Under the pieces are notes generated by a model. That model made no database searches and was not told the origin of the DNA. It saw only the letters and a list, made by a program, of their open reading frames with translations. This document shows, piece after piece, positions 17,204-27,463 of a stretch of 64,000 nt of DNA. The stretch comes from CAZKWG01 sp964615375 (GTDB lineage Bacteria > Myxococcota_A > UBA796 > CAZKWG01). The DNA lies in contig CAZTOW010000008.1 in the NCBI GenBank assembly GCA_964615375.1, forward strand, positions 124,001 to 188,000. The letters run 5' to 3'. Made by a program: the position numbers and the translations under genes. Within the stretch, counting starts at the first letter, position 1; every line of letters starts with the position of its first letter.

Positions 17204-18249
17204 GCGCCCACCTCCTCTCCCAGCAGCGCCAGCAGATCCACCAGGCGCTGCACATAGCCCCACTCGTTGTCGTAGGCGATCATCAGGCTGCACCAGCCCT
17301 GTTCGTCGCTGCTCAGGAAGCGCAGGTCGACCACGCAGGCGGCGGGCTCTCCGATCAAGTCGGTGGACACGATGGGCTCTTCCTCGAAGCGGATGAGCGG
17401 CGCGGCCTCCCCGAGCGCCTCCAGGACCTCATCCCGGGTCGCGGGGCGCGCGAGCAGCAGGTTCAGCTGGGCGTAGGTGACCGCGGCGGTCGGGACGCGG
17501 AAGCTGACGGCGTCGAGGCGCCCCCGGAGCTCGGGCACCAGCCCCTCCACCACCCTCGCGGCGCTGGTGGACTTCGGGATGAGCGCCCCCGGGCTCGCCC
17601 GCCCGAGCGCGTAGTCCCGCAGCCAGGCGCCGCGGCCCGCGAGGCTGGGCACCGGCCCATCCAGGAGGTTCTGATAGGACAACCAGGGGTGCAGGGTCGT
17701 GATGTGCCCCCGCTGGACGCCGAAGCGGGCGCTCAGGCGCGACAGGACCGGCGCGATGGCGACCCCGTCACAGGTGGAGGCGCACACGACCGCGCCGCGG
17801 GGAGGCGCCCGAGGCGGGGCGGACAGCCCGAAGACCAGGGAGCGCGACGCATGCGGGGAGTCCTGCGTCACCAGCGCGTAGGGCAGCCCTGCCCGGACCA
17901 GCTTGTGGCACGCCGCCGCGTGAGCGTCCACGCCGGTCGCCTCGACGAGCGCGTCCACGCGACTGGACCGCCAGTCCACGTCGCGCACCTCCGGCGTGGC
18001 GCTGACGGCGATCTCCCACCTTCTGCCGCTGCTGTCTCCCTCTTCGCCCTCAATCTCCAGCCCACCAGCCCTCGTCCGCACCTTGCCGGGGAAGCGCCCA
18101 TAGCTGGAGTCGCGCCGCAGCAGGTAGGCGAGGCTCTCCAGGTCGGGGTTCAGCTCATTGACGTGAACGACCGGTGAGCTCCCGCGTAACCAGAGCGCCC
18201 GGAGGAGGAGCCGCCCGATCCGACCTGCCCCGTTGATGGCGATCCTCAC
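17200..18249 (-). CDS. divergent glyceraldehyde-3-phosphate-dehydrogenase-like protein
   Basis: 349 aa from GTG at 18249. MRIAINGAGRIGRLLLRAL is the NAD-binding start; catalytic Cys is kept (CASTCDGVAIAP) but the usual TTNC that follows is DGVA; the catalytic His is kept (TTLHPW) and the C-terminus has the classic YDNEWGY. So it is probably an active aldehyde dehydrogenase with an altered phosphate/substrate pocket. It could make an acid building block for the cluster. GAPDH copies also serve as self-resistance in some natural-product clusters. Overlaps both neighbours by four bases. Confidence 0.8.
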   Translation of the reverse strand: MRIAINGAGRIGRLLLRALWLRGSSPVVHVNELNPDLESLAYLLRRDSSYGRFPGKVRTRAGGLEIEGEEGDSSGRRWEIAVSATPEVRDVDWRSSRVDALVEATGVDAHAAACHKLVRAGLPYALVTQDSPHASRSLVFGLSAPPRAPPRGAVVCASTCDGVAIAPVLSRLSARFGVQRGHITTLHPWLSYQNLLDGPVPSLAGRGAWLRDYALGRASPGALIPKSTSAARVVEGLVPELRGRLDAVSFRVPTAAVTYAQLNLLLARPATRDEVLEALGEAAPLIRFEEEPIVSTDLIGEPAACVVDLRFLSSDEQGWCSLMIAYDNEWGYVQRLVDLLALLGEEVGA

Positions 18250-19346
18250 AGAGCCTCCAGACTTCGCGCCAGCGCCACGATGACCCGCTCCTGCTCATCG
18301 TCGCCCAGCCCGGGGTACAAAGGCAAGGACAGCACCTCCGAGGCCCAGCGCTCGGCGACCGGGAGCGACGGGGCGGGCGCGCGGAGCGCGGGCTGAAGGT
18401 GGGCCGGGGTGCGATAGTGGACCAGCGTGCCGATCCCCTGCTCCTCGAGGAGCTCTGCCAGCCGGTCCCGCCGTGGATGCCGGATGACGAAGAGGTGATG
18501 GACCTCCCGCCGCCCCGCGGGAGTCGGCGGGAGGAGCACGGAGGCGGGCAGCCGCGCCCGATAACGCTCCGCCAGCGCCCTCCGCCGCGCCGTCTGCTCA
18601 TCGAGCGCGCGCAGCCGCACGAGCAGGAGCGCCGCCTGGAGCTCGTCCATCCGCCCGCTGATCCCTGGACCGTCGAACCAGTCCCGGACACCGCTCCAGC
18701 CCAGCGAGCGAGCGCTCCGGACGCGCGCGGCGATCGTCGCGTCCCGCACCAGCACGGCGCCCGCCTCTCCCAGGGCGCCGAGGTTCTTCGTCGGATAGAA
18801 AGAGTAGATCGCGCCATCTCCCCAGGCGCCCACCGGCCGCCCATCGACCTCGGCGCCGATCGCCTGCGCGGCGTCCTCCAGGAGGTGCAGCCCGTGGCGT
18901 CGCGCCAGGGCCGAGAGCTCACGGACCGGCGCCGGGCGCCCATAGAGGTGGACGGCGAGGATCGCGCGCGTGGCCGGGGTGATCGCCGCCTCGACGAGCG
19001 CCGGGTCCAGCAGGTAGTGGTGCGGATCCACGTCCACGAAGACCGGGATCGCCCCCACAGCCTGGATCGCGAAGCTCGTCGCCCAGTAGGTCGCGGGGGT
19101 GGTGATCACCTCGTCGCCCGGCCCGACCCCGCACCCCAGGAGCAGCGTCTGTAGCGCCTGTGTGCCGCTGCCGACGCCGATGGCGTGCTCCACGCCCGCG
19201 CGCGCCGCGAGCGCCTCCTCGAGCTCGCGAACCTTCGGTCCGTGCAGGAAGATCCCGGACGCGAGGACCTGTCGGAAGGCCTCGACGAGCTCAGGCTCCT
19301 GCGCGCGGGCTTCCCGATCGAGGCGCAGAAAGGGGACGCGGATCAC
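18246..19346 (-). CDS. DegT/DnrJ/EryC1-type aminotransferase
   Basis: 366 aa from GTG at 19346. PLP-binding motifs are clear: GVGSGTQAL, LEDAAQAIGA and the Schiff-base Lys in SFYPTKNLGALGEAG. The family aminates keto-sugars (and a few cyclitols). In the operon it lies 13 bases after IleRS and four-base overlaps the GAPDH-like gene. It probably makes the amino sugar or amino acid unit that is then CMP-activated and transferred. Confidence 0.9.
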   Translation of the reverse strand: MIRVPFLRLDREARAQEPELVEAFRQVLASGIFLHGPKVRELEEALAARAGVEHAIGVGSGTQALQTLLLGCGVGPGDEVITTPATYWATSFAIQAVGAIPVFVDVDPHHYLLDPALVEAAITPATRAILAVHLYGRPAPVRELSALARRHGLHLLEDAAQAIGAEVDGRPVGAWGDGAIYSFYPTKNLGALGEAGAVLVRDATIAARVRSARSLGWSGVRDWFDGPGISGRMDELQAALLLVRLRALDEQTARRRALAERYRARLPASVLLPPTPAGRREVHHLFVIRHPRRDRLAELLEEQGIGTLVHYRTPAHLQPALRAPAPSLPVAERWASEVLSLPLYPGLGDDEQERVIVALARSLEAL

Positions 19347-19359
19347 GCGGTCCGCTCTC

Positions 19360-22300
19360 TCAATCGCCGATCCACGCTCGACACGGGTGCTCCTGGACCG
19401 TGACGTCCTCCCCCTCCCCGCCGTCCGGCCTGGGCTCGAAGGACACCGACACGGCCAGCACCTCTTCGGCGATGTCCGCCACGCGCTCGCGAAGGGCGCG
19501 CTCCAGCGGCTCGCTCCCCGGCTGCAGCCAGACCCGGATCCGATCCGCGACGTCGCGCCCGGACTCCTTACGCAAGGTCTGAAGGCGGCGGATGAGATCG
19601 CGCGCCAACCCCTCCGCGACGAGCGCGTCGTCCAGCGTGAGATCCAGCGCGAGCGTGCGCCCCTGGTCCGTGCTCACGCAGAATCGCGGATCGGGCACGC
19701 TCTGACGCACCAGCAGCTCGGGGGCGAGCGCGACATCCAGCCCTTCGAGGACCACGGGCGCTCCCGCCGCGTGCGCCGCCACCGCTTCCGCCATCTCCTC
19801 AGGCCCGAGCGCCGCGAGCAGCGCCTTCGCCTTCGCCGCGTCCTTGCGCAGCACGGGACCGGCGCGCCCCCAGTCGAGCACGAGCGTGCCGACCTCGAAC
19901 TCGGCGGAGTCCCCCGTGTACACGATCTCCTTGACGTTGAGCTGCGTCTTGATGACGAGCTCCTGCTCACGCACCAGCGAGACCAGCTCCTCCGAGCCCT
20001 TCACATGAAGCGCCGGGAGCGGCTGCCTCGTCCGGATCCGGACGAGCTCTCGGAGCGCGAGCCCCTGCCGGATCACGTCCCGCGCCGCCTCCGTCCTCAC
20101 GAGCAGCCCCTCATCCCGCCACCGATCGAGCCCGGACGGCCAGCGTGCGTGGTGAACGGACTCGGGCGCGTCAGCCTCCTGTCCCCGCACGAGGTTCTGC
20201 CAGATGGCCTCCGAGAAGAACGGGACGATCGGGGCCAGCACGAGGATCACCGACTTCAGCGCGCAGTAGAGCGTCCCATAGGCGGCGAGCTGATCCGCCT
20301 GATCTTCGTTGCGCCAGAACCGGCGTCGATTCACCCGCACGTACCAGTTGGAGAGCTCATCGACGAAGCTCTCGACCTCTCGGAGCACCGCGGGCGTGTC
20401 CCAGGCGTCGAAGGATCTCGTGCACGTCGAGACGAGGCGCTCGACGCGCGCGAGCAACCAGCGATCCGTGGTGTCCAGGGGCAGCGACTCCAGCGGCAGA
20501 TCGACCCTCGGACGATCGATGAGCGCATAGGTGACATAGAAAGCGTACACGTTCCACAGACCGAGCAGACGACGCTGGGCGATGTGCCCAGGGCCGTAAC
20601 CGAACCTGCACTCCGCCGAGACCGGCTGCTGGCAGAACAGGTATCGCATGCTGTCCGCACCGATACGATCCACGGCCTCGTCGAAACGGATCATGAAGCC
20701 GGTCTTGGAGAAGGTCGTGCCGTCCTCGCTCACGACCCGCTCATACGAGAGCACCTTCTCGTAGGGGGCGCGACCGCTGATGGTGACGCCCATGAACAGC
20801 ATCGAGTAATACCAGAGGCGGACCTGCTCGCGCATCTCGCAGACCCACTCGACCGGGTACCGCTCGGGCCAGGCGTCGGAGCCTTCGAAGTACCCCTGCG
20901 TCGAGTACGGAACGATGCCGGCGTCGAGCCAGCAGTCCCCGACCTCGGTCACCCTGGAGACGGGAGCGTCGCACCGCTCACAGCGGATCGCGACCTCATC
21001 GACCCAGGGTCGATGAAGCTCCGTCAACCCATCGACCCTGGCCGGATCGACCGCGCGACGCCGGAGCTCCTCGCGCGAGCCGATGACCGTGAGGTGTCCG
21101 CAGCTGCGGCAGGGATAGAAGGGCAGGGGCAGGCCCCAGTACCGCTTGCGCGAGATGCACCAGTCGCCCATGTTGGACAACCAGTCCTGCATCCTTCGCC
21201 CCATGTAGTCGGGCTTCCACGCGACCTGCTCCGCGGCGGCCATCATGCTCGGACGCACCTCCTTGCAGGAGATGAACCACTCATCCACGAGCCGGAAGAT
21301 GAGCTCACCCTTGCACCGCCAGCAGAACGGGAACGAGTGCCGATGGGGGCCAGCCTCCAGCAGGCGATCCCGCTGCCGGAGCTCGGCGACCACGTCCTCC
21401 GCGACCGTCATCGCGGTCCGCCCTGCGAGGAACCCGAACTCCGGTCCGTACACCCCCTCGCCGTTCACGGGCCGGATAGGGGTCAGCCCCAGACGCAGAC
21501 CGAGCTCGTAGTCCTCGCGACCACATCCAGGGGCGATGTGTACGATCCCCGTCCCGTCGGTCGCCGTCACGTCCTCCCACGGGACGACCCGGTGCCCGCC
21601 AGCGCGCTGCGCCTCGAGGTCCGCGAAGAAGGTCTGATAGCGCAACCCAACCAGATCCTGGCCCTTGAAGCTCGCGACACGCTCGACCTTTCCGAGCCGC
21701 TTCGCCGCGACCTCGCCGAGGATGAGCGTGTAGGAGTCTCCCGGACGCCGGACCTCGACATAGTCCAGCGCGGGATGTACCGCCGCCGCCACGTTCGCGG
21801 CGAGGGTCCAGGGCGTCGTCGTCCAGATCAGCAGGCGCCGATTCGGGTCATCCAGGAGGGGCACGCTCGCCCAGACCGCGAGGTGGTCCACCTCTTTGTA
21901 GGAGGCGGCCATCTCGTGCTCGGAGAGGCTCGTGCCGCAACGGGTACACCATGGCATCGGGAGCGAGCCCTGGTAGAGCCAGCCCCGCTCGTGACAGAGC
22001 CTCAGGAAGTGCCAGATCCCTGCGATGTTCGCGTCTGTGTGCGTGTAGTAGGAGTCGTCCCAGTCCATCCACTGGCCGAGACGACGGGACTGCTCGGTGA
22101 TGACCCCCGCGAAGGTGTTCACCCGGTCCCTGCACGCCTTCGAGAACTCCGCCAGCCCGAAGGCCTCGATGTCCGACTTGCCCTTGAAGCCGAGCGCCTT
22201 CTCCACCTCGACCTCGACCCACAGACCCTGACAGTCGAAGCCGTTCTGATATCGTGCGCGAAACCCCTGCATGGCCCGGTAGCGAAGGAACACGTCCTTG

Positions 22301-22488
22301 AGGGTGCGCCCCCAGGCGTGGTGAACGCCCATCGGGTTGTTCGCTGTGATGGGCCCGTCCACGAACCTGAAGAGCGGACCGTCTCTCCGCAGCTCGCGGA
22401 GCTTCTCGAACGTGTGATTTGCGTCCCAGTGCGCGAGGACCTCGCGCTCGAGGGCCAGGAAGTCAGGCTGGGTGTCGACGGGGTTCAC
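19360..22488 (-). CDS. ileS: isoleucyl-tRNA synthetase, embedded in cluster
   Basis: 1042 aa from the GTG at 22488 (VNPVDTQPDFLALE, the usual IleRS N-terminus; the ATG at 22623 would overlap the upstream gene by 128 bases). The HIGH motif is GVHH (residues 54-57), the KMSKS motif is TFSKT (592-596, catalytic Lys kept), and the editing domain has WTTTPWTL and GTGIVHIAPGCGREDY. It starts 7 bases after radical SAM copy 3 and ends 13 bases before the aminotransferase, so it is part of the operon. I infer a drug-tolerant copy for self-protection; it could instead be the cell's only IleRS or supply Ile-tRNA to the pathway. Confidence 0.9.
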   Translation of the reverse strand: MNPVDTQPDFLALEREVLAHWDANHTFEKLRELRRDGPLFRFVDGPITANNPMGVHHAWGRTLKDVFLRYRAMQGFRARYQNGFDCQGLWVEVEVEKALGFKGKSDIEAFGLAEFSKACRDRVNTFAGVITEQSRRLGQWMDWDDSYYTHTDANIAGIWHFLRLCHERGWLYQGSLPMPWCTRCGTSLSEHEMAASYKEVDHLAVWASVPLLDDPNRRLLIWTTTPWTLAANVAAAVHPALDYVEVRRPGDSYTLILGEVAAKRLGKVERVASFKGQDLVGLRYQTFFADLEAQRAGGHRVVPWEDVTATDGTGIVHIAPGCGREDYELGLRLGLTPIRPVNGEGVYGPEFGFLAGRTAMTVAEDVVAELRQRDRLLEAGPHRHSFPFCWRCKGELIFRLVDEWFISCKEVRPSMMAAAEQVAWKPDYMGRRMQDWLSNMGDWCISRKRYWGLPLPFYPCRSCGHLTVIGSREELRRRAVDPARVDGLTELHRPWVDEVAIRCERCDAPVSRVTEVGDCWLDAGIVPYSTQGYFEGSDAWPERYPVEWVCEMREQVRLWYYSMLFMGVTISGRAPYEKVLSYERVVSEDGTTFSKTGFMIRFDEAVDRIGADSMRYLFCQQPVSAECRFGYGPGHIAQRRLLGLWNVYAFYVTYALIDRPRVDLPLESLPLDTTDRWLLARVERLVSTCTRSFDAWDTPAVLREVESFVDELSNWYVRVNRRRFWRNEDQADQLAAYGTLYCALKSVILVLAPIVPFFSEAIWQNLVRGQEADAPESVHHARWPSGLDRWRDEGLLVRTEAARDVIRQGLALRELVRIRTRQPLPALHVKGSEELVSLVREQELVIKTQLNVKEIVYTGDSAEFEVGTLVLDWGRAGPVLRKDAAKAKALLAALGPEEMAEAVAAHAAGAPVVLEGLDVALAPELLVRQSVPDPRFCVSTDQGRTLALDLTLDDALVAEGLARDLIRRLQTLRKESGRDVADRIRVWLQPGSEPLERALRERVADIAEEVLAVSVSFEPRPDGGEGEDVTVQEHPCRAWIGD

Positions 22489-22495
22489 GAGGATC

Positions 22496-23599
22496 TCAGA
22501 GGAAGAGGTCTTGACGAGATGGTGGCGATGAGGCGCAAGCAGATAACACACCGCCTGCTTCAAGGTCAAGAAGTCGCTGGTTCTGCTGGTGGTACGCGCA
22601 GAGCCGATCGCAAGGGAGCTCATCGATCCCGCTCGGGCTGGCCGCCCTCAGCAGCTCCTGAAGCGTCTGATCGAGAATGGATCCGAGACGACGTACCAAC
22701 TCGCCTCGAAACGGCGTGCAGGTGTAACAACCGTGTGTGGAGATGACCAGCCGCAGACGGGAGGTCCGACAGAGCCGCGGCGTGGTCCTCAGAGAGGGTG
22801 CGCGCCCTTCGGCCAGGAGCCCCTGGACCTGGTTGTTGACGACGACGCGCTCGCCCCAGCGCGCCCTCGCGCGCGTCAGCGCGGAGAGGATCTGCTCCCG
22901 GTGCTCCATCACGAACGCGGCATCCACCTCGTACTGAGGCAGATACTTCGGCTTGTACTCGATGAACCTCGGACCGAGGGGCAGGAGCCTCTCGGCCGCC
23001 AGCTCCATCTCGTTGACGTTCAAAGGATCGAGCACGAACGACAGCCCGACGTCGGCGTGTACCGCGCAGAGCGCGGCTACGTTGTCCAACAGTCTGGCGA
23101 AGTCCCGCCGATGTGACGGGTAGTTGTGTATTCGCTGGTGTGTCTCCGGCGTCCCCGCGTCCAAAGACACCCGGATCCAGGCGACGTCACGGAGCGCCCT
23201 GAGCGCCCGCGCCGTGAGCACCGAGCCGTTCGTGTACAGCCCCACGGCGATCCCACCACCCGTCAGGCGCTCCAGCAGATCCGCGATCCGAGGGTGGAGC
23301 ATCGGCTCCCCCCGATCACCGGCGATCACGACGGCCAGCACGCCGACCTCGATCATCTCGTCCACGAGACGCTCCAGGCGCTCCCAGGGCAGAGACGACG
23401 CCGAGAGCTCTCGATAGTACCCATCGCAGAACGTGCAAGCGTGATTACACCGGTCTGTGTTCACATCCAGATACACTGTCGAGAGCGATCTCGACCTGTC
23501 TCCAGCGATCGCGGCCGCGGCGCGTTCAGGGAACCTGGAGAGCTTCGCCTCGAAGTCGAATGCGTCAGGGGACCACTCACGCGGCAGGTCGGATCTCAC
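22496..23599 (-). CDS. radical SAM/SPASM protein (copy 3)
   Basis: 367 aa from a GTG at 23599 with an upstream GAGGA. Catalytic cluster motif CNHACTFC; SAM motif DRGEPML; C-terminal Cys set LCRTSRL, HGCYTCTPFRGE and CDRLCAYH, a fuller SPASM pattern than the other two radical SAM genes. It opens the long operon that includes IleRS. It might act on the precursor peptide or on the sugar/amino-acid moiety. The gap upstream to 23738 has no clear promoter consensus. Confidence 0.85.
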   Translation of the reverse strand: MRSDLPREWSPDAFDFEAKLSRFPERAAAAIAGDRSRSLSTVYLDVNTDRCNHACTFCDGYYRELSASSLPWERLERLVDEMIEVGVLAVVIAGDRGEPMLHPRIADLLERLTGGGIAVGLYTNGSVLTARALRALRDVAWIRVSLDAGTPETHQRIHNYPSHRRDFARLLDNVAALCAVHADVGLSFVLDPLNVNEMELAAERLLPLGPRFIEYKPKYLPQYEVDAAFVMEHREQILSALTRARARWGERVVVNNQVQGLLAEGRAPSLRTTPRLCRTSRLRLVISTHGCYTCTPFRGELVRRLGSILDQTLQELLRAASPSGIDELPCDRLCAYHQQNQRLLDLEAGGVLSACASSPPSRQDLFL

Positions 23600-23738
23600 G
23601 GGAGAACATCCTCGCTGACATGGGAGAGAACACTCTATGGCGCCTGCGCTCACGACGCCACATCGCGGCTCCCCCCCTGGCGCCCCCCCCACGCGCGCCG
23701 AGCCCCCGCCCCGAGGCGATGAGGCCCGGCAGCGGAGA

Positions 23739-24770
23739 TCACATCCCCATCCCCAAGATCGCCGCCCGCACCGCCTCGGCCCGGGGCGCGAAGCGCGTGA
23801 TCTCCCCGGCCGCCTCGACGATGACCAGCCTGTCTCCGTCCGGGAAGACCGCGATCCAGTAGGTGTCGTCCTCCGCGCCCATGGGGGCGGCGAGCTCCAG
23901 CAGGAAGCCGGGGACGCCGCCAGCGCTGAGGTCGCTCTCGGCCTGGAAGGTGTAGCCGGCGTCCAGCATGCGCTTCTTTGTGGCCTCCTTCCAGAAGGCG
24001 AGGGTGGCCTCGGGCTCGTGCTCGGCGGTGCGCACCTGGAATAGCACGCCGTCCGGGCTCACGGCGCGGAAGGGGCGGCGCTTCTCGTAGGCGGCGAAGC
24101 CCTCGGGGGCGCTGACGGTGACGCCCTTCAGCTTCTTCGCCGGGATGGCGCCGCGGAAGCCCTCGATCAGGTCGGAGAGGTTCAGCGTGTTCAGCCAGGG
24201 GAAGGAGCTCTGACCGTCCCGGCGCGGCGCGGTGCGCTCGCGGAACTGGAAGGAGACGGTGACGGTGGCGTACTCCACCTGGTTCTGGAGCAGGCGGATC
24301 TGCCCCTCCAAGCGCTCGATCTCGTCGATCAGGCTGGTGATCTGGCGCTCGACGGTGACGACGGCGTCGGCGTGGGCTCCGCCCAGCACCTCGTAGTAGC
24401 GCTCGAGCACGTCCTCCCGCGCGGCGAGCCGGGCGCGCAGGTCGCTGAGCGTGGACGTGCGATCGGAGCGGGAGAAGCCCTTCTGCACCACGACGCCCAG
24501 CGTGCCGGCGTAGCCCAGCAGGGTGTCGGTGGCGGCGACGGGGACGCGCAGGACCACCTGCTGGCTGGCCAGGGTGGAGAAGTAGCCGCCGAGCTCGGCG
24601 TTCTTCGCGATGATCGCGTCAGCGGCGGCGTCGCGCTGCGCCACCTTGAGCACGAGGCTGGCCTGGACCTGGGAGTCCCCCGGAGGCGCGACCTTCTCCG
24701 AGGGCGGCGCGGCCTCGGGGGCGGCCAGGGACACGGGCGAGAGCAGGAGGGTGAGGAGGAGGGCGATCAT
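23739..24770 (-). CDS. DUF4349 domain protein, secreted
   Basis: 343 aa with an N-terminal signal peptide (LLLTLLLSPVSLAAPE). The core (SLVLKVAQRDAAADAI, LRVPVAATDTLL) and a coiled-coil region (LIDEIERLEGQIRLLQNQVEYATV) match the DUF4349 pattern, found on periplasmic or surface proteins. It lacks a lipobox and has a C-terminal extra domain of about 120 aa shared with the lipoprotein upstream. Translationally coupled to that gene by TGATG. Function unknown. Confidence 0.75.
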   Translation of the reverse strand: MIALLLTLLLSPVSLAAPEAAPPSEKVAPPGDSQVQASLVLKVAQRDAAADAIIAKNAELGGYFSTLASQQVVLRVPVAATDTLLGYAGTLGVVVQKGFSRSDRTSTLSDLRARLAAREDVLERYYEVLGGAHADAVVTVERQITSLIDEIERLEGQIRLLQNQVEYATVTVSFQFRERTAPRRDGQSSFPWLNTLNLSDLIEGFRGAIPAKKLKGVTVSAPEGFAAYEKRRPFRAVSPDGVLFQVRTAEHEPEATLAFWKEATKKRMLDAGYTFQAESDLSAGGVPGFLLELAAPMGAEDDTYWIAVFPDGDRLVIVEAAGEITRFAPRAEAVRAAILGMGM

Positions 24771-26083
24771 CAGCTCTGCCCTCCCTTGATCGCGGCGAGG
24801 ACGGCGTCCTTGTAGCGATCCTCGTGCGCCGGGGAGGGGTAGTAGACCTCCACCAGGTAGAGGTCGTCCCCGTCCACGCGCACGCCGACGAGGTAGCGCC
24901 AGGCGGGGTCCGACTCGCTCACGAAGCGGATGAGCTGGTAGCCGCCCTCGGTCGTGACCTCGGCGCTCTCGAACTCGGGGCCGAGGCGCTCGCGGAGGGC
25001 GCGCACCCAGAAGGCGGCGTCGCCCGCGGGGTCGTTCTCCAGCTTCGACGTCCAGATCGAGGCGCCGTCCGCCGACTCGGCGACGAAGTGCTTCTTCTCG
25101 TCCAAGGCCACGAAGCCGGTCGGCACGGCCATCTTGGAGAGCTCGGCCGCCGCCGCCACGTCGCGGCGGAAGGGCGAGAGCCGGTGGATCCAGGAGAAGC
25201 CGAAGGGGTCCTGGCCGGGGGCCTGAGAGGCGAAGGCCGGGCGCGCGACGACGTCCACCGTGATGCGCGACATGCTGGCCAGGCTGGCCAGCGTGCGGAG
25301 CTGACCCTCCATGACGTCGATCTCCTCGGAGAGCCGCCGGATCTGCGCCAGCAGCGCCAGCTTCTCGCTCTCGCTCCTGGCCTGGGCCAGCAGGGCGACC
25401 AGGCGCTCCCGCGTGGCCTTGGAGGTCTTCAGACGCAGGTCCACGGCGGTGAAGGCGTCCGTGACGTCCTGGGCCGTGATCGCCTTGTCCAGCACCTCGC
25501 CGAGCCCCAGCACCGCCTTCATCGCCTCGTCGAAGCGCTCGACCGGGACGCGCACGGTCAGGCGGTTGCCGGCGAGCTGCTCGACGTGGCCGCCCATGCC
25601 CTCGATGAGGGTCACGACCTGCTCCAGCAGCTCCGTGGTCTTCGTCGCCTGCAGCCGGGCGTAGCCGGTGTAGTGGATCATCCGCTTCGCCGGCTTCTGC
25701 TGCTCGGCGGCGGGCGGGGCCTTCTCCGCCGGGGGCGGGGCCTGGCTGGTGGTCGAGCCGGTCGTGGTGGTGCGGGCCGGCGCGGGGGAGGCGGGGGCCG
25801 GGGCGCCCGCGCGGGCGCCGCGACCACCCTTGGAGCCGCCCTCGCTGGTGACCCCCGCGGAGGTGGCCACGGCGGTCTGGTAGGAGCGCCCGGCGGGGAC
25901 CCTGGAGAGGGCCTCCTCCTCCATCTCGTAGCCGGCGTCGTCCATCGGGGCGGGCTCGGGTGGCGGAGGCGGCGGGGCGGGCGCGTAGTCGTAGTCCGCC
26001 TCGGCGTACATCACGGACTTCTTCGCGCAGGCGCCCGCGGAGAGCGCGAGCAGCACGAGCAGGGAGAGCAGGCGTCGTCTCAT
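24770..26083 (-). CDS. DUF4349 domain lipoprotein
   Basis: 437 aa starting at ATG 26083. Lipobox SAGAC (Cys about 19), Pro/Ala-rich linker, then the DUF4349 core (MIHYTGYARLQATKTTELLEQV, LTVRVPVERFDEAM) with a coiled coil (LLAQIRRLSEEIDVMEGQLRTL). It is a paralogue of the next gene, and the two probably form a periplasmic pair. Follows miaB by 8 bases, so may be read from the same promoter. No further function can be told. Confidence 0.75.
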   Translation of the reverse strand: MRRRLLSLLVLLALSAGACAKKSVMYAEADYDYAPAPPPPPPEPAPMDDAGYEMEEEALSRVPAGRSYQTAVATSAGVTSEGGSKGGRGARAGAPAPASPAPARTTTTGSTTSQAPPPAEKAPPAAEQQKPAKRMIHYTGYARLQATKTTELLEQVVTLIEGMGGHVEQLAGNRLTVRVPVERFDEAMKAVLGLGEVLDKAITAQDVTDAFTAVDLRLKTSKATRERLVALLAQARSESEKLALLAQIRRLSEEIDVMEGQLRTLASLASMSRITVDVVARPAFASQAPGQDPFGFSWIHRLSPFRRDVAAAAELSKMAVPTGFVALDEKKHFVAESADGASIWTSKLENDPAGDAAFWVRALRERLGPEFESAEVTTEGGYQLIRFVSESDPAWRYLVGVRVDGDDLYLVEVYYPSPAHEDRYKDAVLAAIKGGQS

Positions 26084-26091
26084 GGTTCTCC

Positions 26092-27417
<1,326 letters not shown>

Positions 27418-27463
27418 GTCGCGCTCCAGCGGCGACAGGGTAACGTTGTCACGGAGGATCGCC

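Noticed and set aside
19099..22746. Very long open frame on the plus strand opposite IleRS
   Set aside because: Arises from high GC third-position bias; translation has no natural domain and the minus strand encodes a complete IleRS.
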